This document shows, one piece after another, positions 11,596-19,413 of a stretch of 23,609 nucleotides of DNA. Origin of the DNA: a virus; IMG/VR virus record IMGVR_UViG_3300044635_001006, positions 1 to 23,609 of that record; one strand, given 5' to 3'. How positions within the stretch are numbered: the stretch's first letter is position 1; each line of letters begins with the position of its first letter. The notes beneath the pieces are model-generated. The model was not told where the DNA came from. It was given only the letters and a program-made list of their open reading frames with translations, and searched no databases. Position numbers and translations under genes: made by a program.

Positions 11596-12557
11596 ATTTT
11601 GCCCTCATGGATTCTTATGTTTTGTTCTTTCCAATGGCCTCTGCTGTCGAGGTCTAAAATAGCGAAGCCCTGACTCCACTGATTGACCAACGCGTAAGCC
11701 GGTGCCATGTCGCAGAGACAGCCCGTCGAAAAACACACCCAAGTTTTCCGCTTGTCGCCCGATGTTTCGATGTGCGTCGACGCTTGATGAAAGTGCCCCG
11801 CCATCGATGTCTGCCGCGTTCTGAGCCATAGCCCACGGGCCGGATTTACGGCTGCCACAAGCCCTTTCGGTAGCTCGTGGCCGTGATAACAATTGAGCGT
11901 GCCGAGCGTGTAGAGCTGCTTCGACGCGATCATCTGCCACGATGAATCAAGGCCCAATTGATCGGCGAGCACTTTGCATAAATCCCACTTTGACATGCCG
12001 ATCATCTGCGGGGCGTTTTCAAATAAATAGCTTTCGATCCTGTCTTCGTGGTTGCCGATTTTGTAATAGCAGTCGCCCGAGAAGTGCGGCCGAATGTCGG
12101 CAAGCCAACCGGCCAGCGTCTTGATTTCTTCATCGATGCTCCTTGCGTTTGGATCGCGTACCCACTTGCTCTGCTGGTAGGCGTCTAGCATGTCGCCATT
12201 GAGGATGAGGTGATCGCATCGCGACTCGATTCCGTGCCGAATTGCTTCGTCAATCGCTTGTGGGTCGTGATAGGGAAAATGGGCGTCGCTGAGAATCAAA
12301 TAACGCCCTGGCTTGCGAATCGCAATTGTCGGTCGCGTCTTTCGCTTGGCTTTGGGTGCTTTTGGAATGATGGTATTTTCGTCGGCTCGTTTTTTGTTCG
12401 CGTACGTTTCGCCGCGATGGTATCGGATTAAATCGCGAGTCGATTCAAATGCCGTGAAGAGTGCAGGGTAACGTGCGACAAGAAACTTCGCTATTTCCCG
12501 CGTAGGTCGGTCGGGTGCCTCAGAAATGGCGGCCCTGACTATGTCGGCTTTTCGCAT
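11589..12557 (-). CDS. Calcineurin-like metallophosphoesterase with N-terminal helical domain
   Basis: 322 residues. Motifs SDAHFPYHD (90-98), NGDMLDA (120-126), GNHEDR (168-173), HGH (225-227) and GHFH (254-257) are all five blocks of the dimetal phosphoesterase core. The ~50 N-terminal residues (ADIVRAAISEAPDRPTREIA) look like a helix-turn-helix, followed by a basic linker. Related phage proteins act as nucleases, phosphatases or RNA 2',3'-cyclic phosphodiesterases; the substrate here is unknown. The ATG at 12557 has GGAGG five bases upstream. It heads an operon after a strong terminator. Confidence 0.88.
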   Translation of the reverse strand: MRKADIVRAAISEAPDRPTREIAKFLVARYPALFTAFESTRDLIRYHRGETYANKKRADENTIIPKAPKAKRKTRPTIAIRKPGRYLILSDAHFPYHDPQAIDEAIRHGIESRCDHLILNGDMLDAYQQSKWVRDPNARSIDEEIKTLAGWLADIRPHFSGDCYYKIGNHEDRIESYLFENAPQMIGMSKWDLCKVLADQLGLDSSWQMIASKQLYTLGTLNCYHGHELPKGLVAAVNPARGLWLRTRQTSMAGHFHQASTHIETSGDKRKTWVCFSTGCLCDMAPAYALVNQWSQGFAILDLDSRGHWKEQNIRIHEGKIW

Positions 12558-12582
12558 TATGCCTCCGGTGTTATTAGATGAG

Positions 12583-12598
12583 ACCGGCTCCGGCCGGT
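12583..12598 (-). promoter_or_regulatory. Leader hairpin of the phosphoesterase gene
   Basis: Minus strand ACCGGC-CGGA-GCCGGT. The 3' strand CCGGT can alternatively pair with ACCGG overlapping the Shine-Dalgarno of the phosphoesterase (CCGGAGG). It sits between the -10 box and the start codon. Translational control is possible. Confidence 0.45.
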
Positions 12599-12604
12599 GA
12601 ATCC

Positions 12605-12610
12605 ATTATA
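12605..12610 (-). promoter_or_regulatory. Probable -10 box for the phosphoesterase operon
   Basis: A perfect TATAAT stands about 48 bp upstream of the start codon and 43 bp after a terminator. No good -35 is at 16-18 bp; a TTGACA lies 26 bp upstream, inside the inverted repeat at 12637-12650. An activator-dependent promoter is possible. Confidence 0.45.
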
Positions 12611-12652
12611 GCCGGATTGTCGAGAGAGTCGCCACCTGTCAAGGGTGACAAC

Positions 12653-12688
12653 AAAAAAGCCCGACAGGTTTACAAGGCCTGCCGGGCT
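12653..12688 (-). terminator. Strong intrinsic terminator
   Basis: Minus strand AGCCCGGCAGG (12688-12678), 9-nt loop, CCTGTCGGGCT (12668-12658), TTTTTT: an 11-bp stem with one G-T pair. It closes the transcript of the genes at 13617 to 12741. Confidence 0.9.
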
Positions 12689-12740
12689 TCGGGATCCCAT
12701 TGCAAAGGGAAGGGCATGCTACCAGATTCGCCGCGGGAAA

Positions 12741-12929
12741 TCAAGCGTCGGGGGTGGCTGCCTCTGCCTTTGCCGCTTTGTCAAACGCAAGCAGTTTTGC
12801 GCGTAGCCTCTCAATCTCAATGTCAATCCGCGTAGGATCGTATCGCGATCCCCAACTGCATTGATAAAGAACCCGCCGCGTTTGCAACATTATTTCCAAA
12901 TCTTTGACGATCTTGCCGCGTTCGCTCAT
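12741..12929 (-). CDS. Small hypothetical coiled-coil-like protein
   Basis: 62 residues: MSERGKIVKDLEIMLQTRR, then DPTRIDIEIERLRAKLLAF, an amphipathic helix with heptad-like spacing, and an Ala-rich end. The ATG at 12929 overlaps the upstream stop as ATGA. Terminator follows about 50 bp downstream. No family recognised. Confidence 0.68.
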   Translation of the reverse strand: MSERGKIVKDLEIMLQTRRVLYQCSWGSRYDPTRIDIEIERLRAKLLAFDKAAKAEAATPDA

Positions 12930-13300
12930 TCCGCCACCTCCAGCCCTGCCGAGGCGATCTCGTCTGGCGTGGCGCAGCGGCAATAGCGAAATCCAATGAT
13001 GCCGCATACTGATGGCGTGAATGTGTAATAATCGCCGCCGCAACAAGCCGCTAATGCTCGCGGCCCACGCCAGGGTTCTGCTTCGTTGTCCCGCACCATC
13101 ACCCACGGCCTCTGCCGTGCATCCTCGTCCGTGAGCGGCGGATCTACGTATGGGCGGCCGTCGGTGGTGTTGTTGTAAATCATTCCAGCAAGAATGTCGC
13201 GGACGCCTTGCAATTCGCTTGAGACATTTCCGCTAATAAATAGCAATGCCCAAGCTTCGCTTATGCTTTTTTTCTCGCCGTCTGTCAATCGTCTTTGCAT
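12926..13300 (-). CDS. Hypothetical protein, paralogue of the gene at 4820-5215
   Basis: 124 residues. Shares DGRPYVDPPLTDEDARQR, VMVRDN, W.GP..L and GFRYCRCATPDEI in the same order with the 131-residue protein at 4820-5215. A CCGGDYYT segment adds a cysteine pair that the paralogue lacks. The start ATG at 13300 follows a G-rich GAGG leader. Function unknown; two copies in one phage suggest a role that tolerates or needs diversification. Confidence 0.8.
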   Translation of the reverse strand: MQRRLTDGEKKSISEAWALLFISGNVSSELQGVRDILAGMIYNNTTDGRPYVDPPLTDEDARQRPWVMVRDNEAEPWRGPRALAACCGGDYYTFTPSVCGIIGFRYCRCATPDEIASAGLEVAE

Positions 13301-13389
13301 GTTGTCCTCGGGGGGTGGTGCCGGAGCCTATCCCGGCGGGGGCGGATCTTACTTTGTGGCCAATCGTTTTTCGAATTCTTCGATCACTA

Positions 13390-13617
13390 CTAGACGCTAA
13401 TTACCCGATCGCATTGCGCATGCTCGACTAGCTGGCTTTGGTGTTTTTCATACACTGCTTCGTTTCCGTAGAAAAACGTGGGATACTCGTAACCTATGCC
13501 AAGGTCAATCCATCGAAAGAACGTGCCCTTGCATTCGTCTGTGTCGTTAAAGTACAGCGCCAGCTCAAAAATTTCACCTAACTTCCACTTTGTCAAAATT
13601 TCGTCTGGATATTGCAT
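13390..13617 (-). CDS. Small hypothetical protein
   Basis: 75 residues (MQYPDEILTKWKLGEIFELA...) with aromatic-rich YFNDTDECKGTFFRWIDLG and YPTFFYGNEAVYE. Likely alpha/beta. No family recognised. It is the first gene after the late region and has a good promoter about 40 bp upstream. The 89 bp between it and the next gene hold only a G/C-rich stretch in which I see nothing further. Confidence 0.66.
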   Translation of the reverse strand: MQYPDEILTKWKLGEIFELALYFNDTDECKGTFFRWIDLGIGYEYPTFFYGNEAVYEKHQSQLVEHAQCDRVISV

Positions 13618-13656
13618 TTTTGCGTTCCGTTGTTTGAGTGACTGCCTGACTCCCTA

Positions 13657-13686
13657 ACTATAATCGACACCCCGCCGCATTGTCGA
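13657..13686 (-). promoter_or_regulatory. Sigma70-type promoter for the gene at 13617
   Basis: Minus strand TCGACA (13686-13681), 18-bp spacer, TATAGT (13662-13657), each 5/6 to consensus. It directly follows the terminator-like repeat, so a new transcript probably begins here. Confidence 0.58.
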
Positions 13687-13716
13687 TACAAAAATAGCCC
13701 CATCGGGCAATTATTT
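13681..13716 (-). terminator. Weak terminator-like hairpin at the end of the late region (repeat copy)
   Basis: Minus strand GCCC-gatg-GGGC (13708-13697) followed by TATTTTTG. The stem is only 4 bp, so termination strength is doubtful. The surrounding 36 bases are repeated at 10296-10333. Confidence 0.45.
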
Positions 13717-13769
13717 GGGAAATAGTTTTGGATCGCTTGTTCACCTATTTGCGGTCGCTCGCGAAATGG

Positions 13770-14927
13770 TTAGCCGTCATCGCGGCGGTCTGCAAAATAC
13801 TGTCGGATGTCCGTCGCCAGTTTCCCGAGCGGGTCGCGAAGCTCGTAGAGGCCAGAATTGGCAAGCGTCAAATCTCGCTGCGGGTCGAAATCGTGCCGCT
13901 GCAAAATCTCGTCGCGGCTCACGTACTGCCGGTGCTCTCGATCGCCGTGCCAAAGATGCCGCACGGTTCCCGGCACGAAAGCGACGGACGCCCGACCGAC
14001 CCGCTGAACGTAGGCTTGGCAATCGTCGCGAAGGTGCCGTGTCTGTCTCTCGACGTAGTTCGTTTTTGCACCGCTCACGGCCTCGAAAAACGTAGCGTCT
14101 CCGCCTCCGCAGATGTTCCGGTCATATACGCCACCGATCGACTTCAACCACGCTACGGACGCGATCCAAGCCCCTCCCGGTGCGGTGTTGTCAATCTTGC
14201 CACGACGCTGCCACGACGCCACGCTACCGGCTCGATCTTCGATCTTGTTGCCGTCGCGATCGTAATAAGCCACGACGTCGAATAACTGGACGCAATCGGC
14301 ACCGCGGTTGATTAGGTCGCATCCGATCTCTAACCAGTCGGCACGCTCAAAAAGTAAGTCGTGATCGATCCATGCAAAGTACCGAACGTGCGGCCCAACG
14401 CTCGCCAGTGCCAAGTTGATTAGCCGCTCTTTTTGCCAGATTGCTTGATCGCTCCGAATGTAAACCGAACCCGCGATCTCTTGGCCGCGGTTGCCCACTT
14501 CGTAGCATGTGTGTCGACGCCCAAGCTTCGCGGCCCAGTGTGCGTAGTTCGCCCGCAGTCGCTCGCGGTTGTGGGTGTTGAAATGATAGGTGACGATTTC
14601 GGTAGCGGTATCGACGTCAACGCGATCGCTGCACCCTTCGCAAGTCTGGCCGCGGTAAGTGCTTTTGATCAGCGGCCGCACTAAGCATCGTTCGTGCCGA
14701 TCGCAATGGTACAGCATTGCGTTACCCTCGCACCCGCAATCGATTTTGCGGATCTCTTTGCCGCGATGAATGCAGGGTAGTTCAACAGCCTTTGCCGATT
14801 GCAATGTTGAAGCATCGCAAGCCGCGGCCAACTCTTCGCCGCTGTACATCTTGCCGCAACTACAGCGCACCTTCGGGCCTTCGACGTAGCCGCCTTTTCG
14901 GCAATTAGGGCAGCGGAAATAAATCAT
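13770..14927 (-). CDS. Zinc-ribbon plus GT-A-like glycosyltransferase
   Basis: 385 residues. N-terminal CPNC (6-9) with CSC (22-24) forms one zinc ribbon. A second Cys/His cluster (C52, H54, C64, C66, C75, H78, C81, C96, C99) follows, a layout I recall from planctomycete proteins. From about residue 112 the rest looks like a GT-A glycosyltransferase, with WIDHD (186-190, DxD-like), GGGD (274-277) and HLWHG...R.Y (324-335). It probably transfers a sugar from a nucleotide-sugar to a virion or host-surface acceptor. The ATGA overlap with the tail gene upstream puts it in the late transcript. Catalysis is inferred. Confidence 0.75.
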   Translation of the reverse strand: MIYFRCPNCRKGGYVEGPKVRCSCGKMYSGEELAAACDASTLQSAKAVELPCIHRGKEIRKIDCGCEGNAMLYHCDRHERCLVRPLIKSTYRGQTCEGCSDRVDVDTATEIVTYHFNTHNRERLRANYAHWAAKLGRRHTCYEVGNRGQEIAGSVYIRSDQAIWQKERLINLALASVGPHVRYFAWIDHDLLFERADWLEIGCDLINRGADCVQLFDVVAYYDRDGNKIEDRAGSVASWQRRGKIDNTAPGGAWIASVAWLKSIGGVYDRNICGGGDATFFEAVSGAKTNYVERQTRHLRDDCQAYVQRVGRASVAFVPGTVRHLWHGDREHRQYVSRDEILQRHDFDPQRDLTLANSGLYELRDPLGKLATDIRQYFADRRDDG

Positions 14928-15742
14928 AGCCGCTCGATTTCTGCGGTGAATGTTCCAGCGGTTTTAAATGTATCTGTCGCGGTGTCATAGAAGTCATCGA
15001 TCCCAACCCAATCAGGATCATCGTAGCCGGTTACGTCGCCCCAGGCACCGAATATCGATTTGTAAAATCGTAGATTGCCGCTGATCGTGTCCGCAACTCT
15101 CGGCCCGTCCCAGCCGATGCGGCTTGTGTTGTACGTGACGCCGACGTCGGTAGCTTCTCCGTACTGTGCCGATGTCGGCACGAACTCGATCCCCAAAACG
15201 GGATGAAGGTCGCCCGCTGGTGGTGGCGATAATCCGCCCGGATTGAATGCCCCGAGGTCAAGCACAAGGCCGAGCGACAACAATGCAAAAAAGTTCGCTT
15301 CGATCACGTTCGTCGGTCGTGTCGATTTCGCTTCGATGTTCGCGTTTAGCGTGTACGTGTAATCGTATGGAATCGTGTTTTGGTAGATGTTGTACGAAAT
15401 TTCGACAAGCTCGGAATCGTCTGCGGTCCAGATACAACCGTATTGCGTTCGGACCACCGATAGATACCACGTGCCGTTTAGCCCGCTCATGCCGGTGATG
15501 TCGGTATAGTAGCCGCTTAACTCAATTGAGTGTGCATCCTGGACGCCCGAGATAACAAGCTTGGCCCGCAGCCCGTCGCGATAAGCAGAGTAGTTGACCA
15601 TTTCGCGAACGACTGCCGGCGTGTCGAAAACGTTGGTCCCGTTGTTGAGTCCACCGCACTGACAGCACCCGCATGAACCATGCCGCGTTGTGCTTGTAAA
15701 TGACCCGAGAGTCGGCCGCGGACCGAACCATCTGGTCGCCAT
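14924..15742 (-). CDS. Tail-tip region protein of unknown function
   Basis: 272 residues, starting MATRWFGPRPTLG; the ATG at 15742 overlaps the upstream stop (TAATG). A cysteine knot CGCCQCGG lies at about 23-30. The remainder is beta-rich with aromatic strands (ELSGYYTDITG, YTYTLNANIE), like structural tail proteins. Position after tape measure and before the glycosyltransferase suggests a tail-tip or receptor-facing part. No family recognised. Confidence 0.75.
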   Translation of the reverse strand: MATRWFGPRPTLGSFTSTTRHGSCGCCQCGGLNNGTNVFDTPAVVREMVNYSAYRDGLRAKLVISGVQDAHSIELSGYYTDITGMSGLNGTWYLSVVRTQYGCIWTADDSELVEISYNIYQNTIPYDYTYTLNANIEAKSTRPTNVIEANFFALLSLGLVLDLGAFNPGGLSPPPAGDLHPVLGIEFVPTSAQYGEATDVGVTYNTSRIGWDGPRVADTISGNLRFYKSIFGAWGDVTGYDDPDWVGIDDFYDTATDTFKTAGTFTAEIERL

Positions 15743-16437
15743 TAGACGTAACCCTCTTCGGCGTTGCACGCGGCTTGAATTGCAAAGTATTCGCCGCCTT
15801 GTGCGATGCAATAGCCCTTCGTGCCGGACGCCATGCCCATGAAAATAGCTTCCGGATCTTTGAGCGTTGCGCCGCTGGCGAAGGTCGTTCCTGCCATCGT
15901 CTTGATCGTCGCGGTGACGCTTGTGCCAGAGGTGTAAGCCGCAGTCGTTTCGAAGCGGTAGAGCGTTGCACCGCCACCGCCGCCGCCGATCCTTGCAATA
16001 CCGCAATTGAGTTGCGTGTCATAGCCGAAGAAAACGAACGGCCCTTCGCCGTCTTCAATTTCCCACGACGCATTCTTAGCTCGGCACGATTGCCCAAGCG
16101 TTAGACCTGCCTCTGCCTTGACTTGCAAAATGCCGTACTTGTAGCCGCTGCCGTGGCCGCCTGCCGGTATCGATTGAGGCCCGTTCACCAAAACCGGATC
16201 GCCTGACGTGTTCGGCTTGGCAACAGTGACGACCGCCATGTCGTCGCGCATCTCGACGCCGGTAATCCGCATCACGCCAAATGCCGGCACCTCTTCGGCC
16301 GTCGTGTTACGAAACTGGATCGCGTCAAAATAGTTCGGAACATTCGGAACTATGCCGCCGCTAGTGCCCATTAACTGAGCGCGAACATAGCCCCAAACGA
16401 TACGCCACTGTTCCGGCGTGATGGCCTGTATCTGCAT
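15742..16437 (-). CDS. Tail-tip region protein of unknown function
   Basis: 231 residues. N-terminal helix (TPEQWRIVWGYVRAQLMG), then beta-rich repeats of structural-protein type, a Gly run (IGGGGGG, about 149-155) that looks like a hinge, and a C-terminal domain with QGGEYFAIQAAC. TAATG overlaps on both sides. Probably a minor tail or fibre-base protein by position only. Confidence 0.75.
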   Translation of the reverse strand: MQIQAITPEQWRIVWGYVRAQLMGTSGGIVPNVPNYFDAIQFRNTTAEEVPAFGVMRITGVEMRDDMAVVTVAKPNTSGDPVLVNGPQSIPAGGHGSGYKYGILQVKAEAGLTLGQSCRAKNASWEIEDGEGPFVFFGYDTQLNCGIARIGGGGGGATLYRFETTAAYTSGTSVTATIKTMAGTTFASGATLKDPEAIFMGMASGTKGYCIAQGGEYFAIQAACNAEEGYV

Positions 16438-16826
16438 TATGCCGGTGCCACGATTTTGTAAAGCGTCACAAGTGCCGGCGTGTTTGCGACTGTCGCCTTA
16501 ATGTATGTCGACGCCAACGCATCAACCCTCGGAAGAACCGCACGCTCTCCGGCTGGTATATCAAAAATCGGATAATATGTCGCGGAAACAACAACACCAA
16601 GCGAAAGACTAGCCGATGCCGATCTGTTTTCAACGATTGCCATAACGTCATCAGTCTGATCGCCTGCCGTCAGCAGTTCGTGCGTAGTGCCGACAAGTTG
16701 CGTTACTTGCGAATGAATTGCTGAGGTCGTTTCGGTCGCGATCGTCTTTGATTTGACGTCGGGATTTGACGCCGCCGATTCAATCAAGTATTCGACGCGG
16801 GTTGTTACTCGAACTGAGTTTGCCAT
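16437..16826 (-). CDS. Tail-tip region protein of unknown function
   Basis: 129 residues, beta-rich and Ser/Thr-rich (VRVTTRVEYLIES, SASLSLGVVVSATYYP, IPAGERAVLPRV), the pattern of a single small beta-sandwich. The ATG at 16826 overlaps the upstream stop; an ATG at 16883 in the same frame would overlap the previous gene by 58 bp and is not preferred. Function by position: minor tail protein. Confidence 0.75.
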   Translation of the reverse strand: MANSVRVTTRVEYLIESAASNPDVKSKTIATETTSAIHSQVTQLVGTTHELLTAGDQTDDVMAIVENRSASASLSLGVVVSATYYPIFDIPAGERAVLPRVDALASTYIKATVANTPALVTLYKIVAPA

Positions 16827-17743
16827 TAGAGAAGCCCCATATCTGCGTAAGTCGAAAGCCCATAAGCCGGACGCAATAGCCAAACGGCGTTATTCGGATT
16901 ATCCTCAACGGTGCCGTCAAGCTTTAGCAGCGTCGGCGTCGTTTTGCGTTGTCCGGTGCCGTCAAGAATCGGAACGATTTGCGTTAGTGTAAGCAACGGC
17001 AACGGGTCGTCGTTGTCTTCTGGAACTGTTTCGAGAACCGTGGTCGATACGTTTTTAAATGTTCCTTCATGCCTAAACCGATGCCACCACGCAAACTGAT
17101 TGTCAACTAAAAACGGTTTACGGAACAAAATCGAAACGGTGATATTCCAGTATCCTTGATCGTCTGCCTCGCCGCCGCTGAATTGGTTTTGAGCACTTAT
17201 GCCAGTTACTAAACCACGCCCCGCCGGATACCCCGCGAATACGTCTTCGTTAATCGTGTTTTCAAAACTGTCCCAAAACAGGGCGTTGTAAGTTTCGTAT
17301 CGCCTTGTGATCGTTAACTGCCGATCCGTGATCATCCGCGTTAACCCCTGCACAGGCTCGCCTACGGCATTAATCAGCGGCCTGCCGTAATAGTCGCGAT
17401 CGACCGATTCGTTGCTTGTGACCGGGCTCCACGAAATCGAAGGTCGCGATAGTTCCGGGTCCGGAAGTCCCTCATATCCGACGTCGACCATGTACACGAT
17501 CGGGCTAACCCGTCGCGGCGTAACCGACTTGCATCTGTACTTCGGATTGCCGCGGTAATAGTCGCCGATTTGCGGTATCAGCGGAGAAGACTTAACAACC
17601 TCCGCGTCGTCATTCGCTACGTCATCGACTACAACGAAGTAGCCCTGAGTAATCGCGATCACCGCATCGGCGGGACTAGCCTTTTCGCTTGTGATTGTCG
17701 CACCGTGGCGCGACCAAACTTCGGTAGCGTCTACAACACTCAT
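16826..17743 (-). CDS. Probable distal-tail structural protein
   Basis: 305 residues immediately after the tape measure gene (ATGA overlap), where siphophages place the distal tail protein. It is beta-rich with QIGDYYRGNPKYRCKSV, VYMVDVGYEG and YWNITVSILFRKPF, and ends LRPAYGLSTYADMGLL. I do not recognise the family by sequence, so the distal-tail role rests on gene order. Conserved Tyr/Trp-rich strands fit a virion protein. Confidence 0.65.
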   Translation of the reverse strand: MSVVDATEVWSRHGATITSEKASPADAVIAITQGYFVVVDDVANDDAEVVKSSPLIPQIGDYYRGNPKYRCKSVTPRRVSPIVYMVDVGYEGLPDPELSRPSISWSPVTSNESVDRDYYGRPLINAVGEPVQGLTRMITDRQLTITRRYETYNALFWDSFENTINEDVFAGYPAGRGLVTGISAQNQFSGGEADDQGYWNITVSILFRKPFLVDNQFAWWHRFRHEGTFKNVSTTVLETVPEDNDDPLPLLTLTQIVPILDGTGQRKTTPTLLKLDGTVEDNPNNAVWLLRPAYGLSTYADMGLL

Positions 17744-19413
17744 TGAATCGGTGCCGCCAGTTGTGGTGCCTTTGCTAATGCCGCGGCGATTTGTGCCCGG
17801 CTCGCTGCCTCTTCTCTCGCCCTCGACTCTTCAGCCATCTTTTGGGCAGACGCACTATTCGCCGCGTCTTGCGTATTACTTGCGATTTGCCTCAGTATTT
17901 CGTTGGTTTCGCTTGCTGGTCCCATCGTCAACAAACGGCCTGTCTGTGCTTGCAACGCGCTGGCCGCCGCAAGCTGATTCGATGATTTGCCTTGCTCGTT
18001 CGATCCTGCCGCTGTCCCGTCTTGGCCTGTCATCTTCAGCGCGATCTGTTCGGCTGGCCCGCTAGTCGCTTCGTCAAGCCCAATCAGTCGACCAGAAAGC
18101 TTCGTGTTGAACTCTTCGGCAAGGTTAGTGCCAAGCTTCCCGATTCTTGCTTGTAGCTCTTGCTCTCGATCGGTTATTGCCCTTGCTGCGATCTCTGGCA
18201 ATGCTTCGGCGGTCGCCGTAAAGCCATCCAATAGACTACCCGAAGCTACTTGACCGATGTCCGCGGCAAGTTGATCGAACCCGCCTGACATGCCGCTAGA
18301 AACGAAATCCCAAATTCGCATGATGATGCGGCCGATCTTGTCGCCCAGGTTGCTGGCGATCGTGACAACGGCGTTAAAAGCGTCGGCCATTAGCTTTGTG
18401 AAGTTATCCGCAAACCAAGCAGCGTAAGCCGGAATCTCGACGGTAAAAGCGTGCTTTGTTCCTTCGACAAGGCGGATCAATTGCAATTCCGTAGAATCGA
18501 CCGCCATTTCCCAGACGGTTCCGAGATTACCGACGATCACCTCGATCATCGTGATCTGCGCGATCGCTCCGTTGATCGCCGCAACCACTTTTGACTTAAA
18601 GTAATCCATCCATTCGCCGATTGACTGGGTGATCGGCCCGATCGACTCAAGAGCCGGAAGCATCACTTCGGTTATCTTTTCGGCAGCAAACCCGATTCCG
18701 TCTAGTGCAAGCTTCCTAAATGGCGATAGGGCCTCGCCTAGCACCTCCATCATATTTCCGACTTTGTTCTGCATCCGCTGATAGGCATCGGCAGCACTAT
18801 CGGCCCTGGCCTCTTTTTGTGCCATCCCGTTATTCGCCAACTGCATCACGGCGGCTAGCTTTTCTTCATTCGTCGCCATGTCTTTAAGCGACGGAATTAA
18901 GCGGTTAAACGAATCAAAATTACCCTCGGTTGCTAGTCGTGCTTTTTTTAACGCATCATCAAGCCCGATGCCCATCGCCTCCGATAACCCGATCGCGGCC
19001 TGTGCTACGTCGTCAATCTGTTCGTTTTCAACGCCAAGCATCGCCGCCGATTTCATCATCTCGGCAATCGTTTCCGCTTCGATGTTCGTTCGACGCTCAA
19101 GCGAATCGGCAAGTTCAATGTTCTTTTGAACGGCTTCGTCGGTAGTGCCTCCGTTGGCCTCCATTGCTTGCCGAAGTGCTCGATTAGCCTCCGTAGCCTT
19201 GTCGTAATCAGACACACCCGCGGAGATTAAGCTGCCTAGCCTTTCAATTCCGCGAAGTGCCGTGTTGATCGTTCCCGATACGAGCGTGAAACCGGCAGCG
19301 GTTTTGATGATTGAACCAAACGACATTTCGAGACGCGACAATCCGGCGACGGTCGAGTTGATCGCCTTCGCCGTTTCGTTTTTACCGCCAATCGCGAACT
19401 CAACGTCTGGCAT
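17740..19413 (-). CDS. Tail tape measure protein
   Basis: 557 residues, long and mostly helical, with hydrophobic stretches (IIKTAAGFTLVSGTINTAL near 35-53 and parts of 280-390), Ala/Gln/Glu-rich ends and coiled-coil repeats. The N-terminal FAIGGKNETAKAINSTV and the TEGNFDSFNRLIPSL segment are usual in phage tape measures. It sets tail length and passes into the host during DNA entry; at about 0.15 nm per residue it would give a tail near 84 nm. It follows the chaperone pair, and its start overlaps the frameshifted frame by 14 bp. Confidence 0.88.
   Translation of the reverse strand: MPDVEFAIGGKNETAKAINSTVAGLSRLEMSFGSIIKTAAGFTLVSGTINTALRGIERLGSLISAGVSDYDKATEANRALRQAMEANGGTTDEAVQKNIELADSLERRTNIEAETIAEMMKSAAMLGVENEQIDDVAQAAIGLSEAMGIGLDDALKKARLATEGNFDSFNRLIPSLKDMATNEEKLAAVMQLANNGMAQKEARADSAADAYQRMQNKVGNMMEVLGEALSPFRKLALDGIGFAAEKITEVMLPALESIGPITQSIGEWMDYFKSKVVAAINGAIAQITMIEVIVGNLGTVWEMAVDSTELQLIRLVEGTKHAFTVEIPAYAAWFADNFTKLMADAFNAVVTIASNLGDKIGRIIMRIWDFVSSGMSGGFDQLAADIGQVASGSLLDGFTATAEALPEIAARAITDREQELQARIGKLGTNLAEEFNTKLSGRLIGLDEATSGPAEQIALKMTGQDGTAAGSNEQGKSSNQLAAASALQAQTGRLLTMGPASETNEILRQIASNTQDAANSASAQKMAEESRAREEAASRAQIAAALAKAPQLAAPIQ

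Noticed and set aside
13349-13387. 12-residue GTG-started frame between two small genes
   Set aside because: Too short, no clear ribosome site and no overlap signature.
13728-14285. Plus-strand open frame of 185 codons starting MDRLFTYLRSLAKWLAV
   Set aside because: It lies almost wholly antisense to the glycosyltransferase, lacks a ribosome site of note, and its residues read as a mirror of the opposite strand's codon use.
15522-16097. Minus-strand frame of 191 codons, rich in Arg and Ser
   Set aside because: Out-of-frame reading of the tail-tip genes; those are linked by exact TAATG overlaps.
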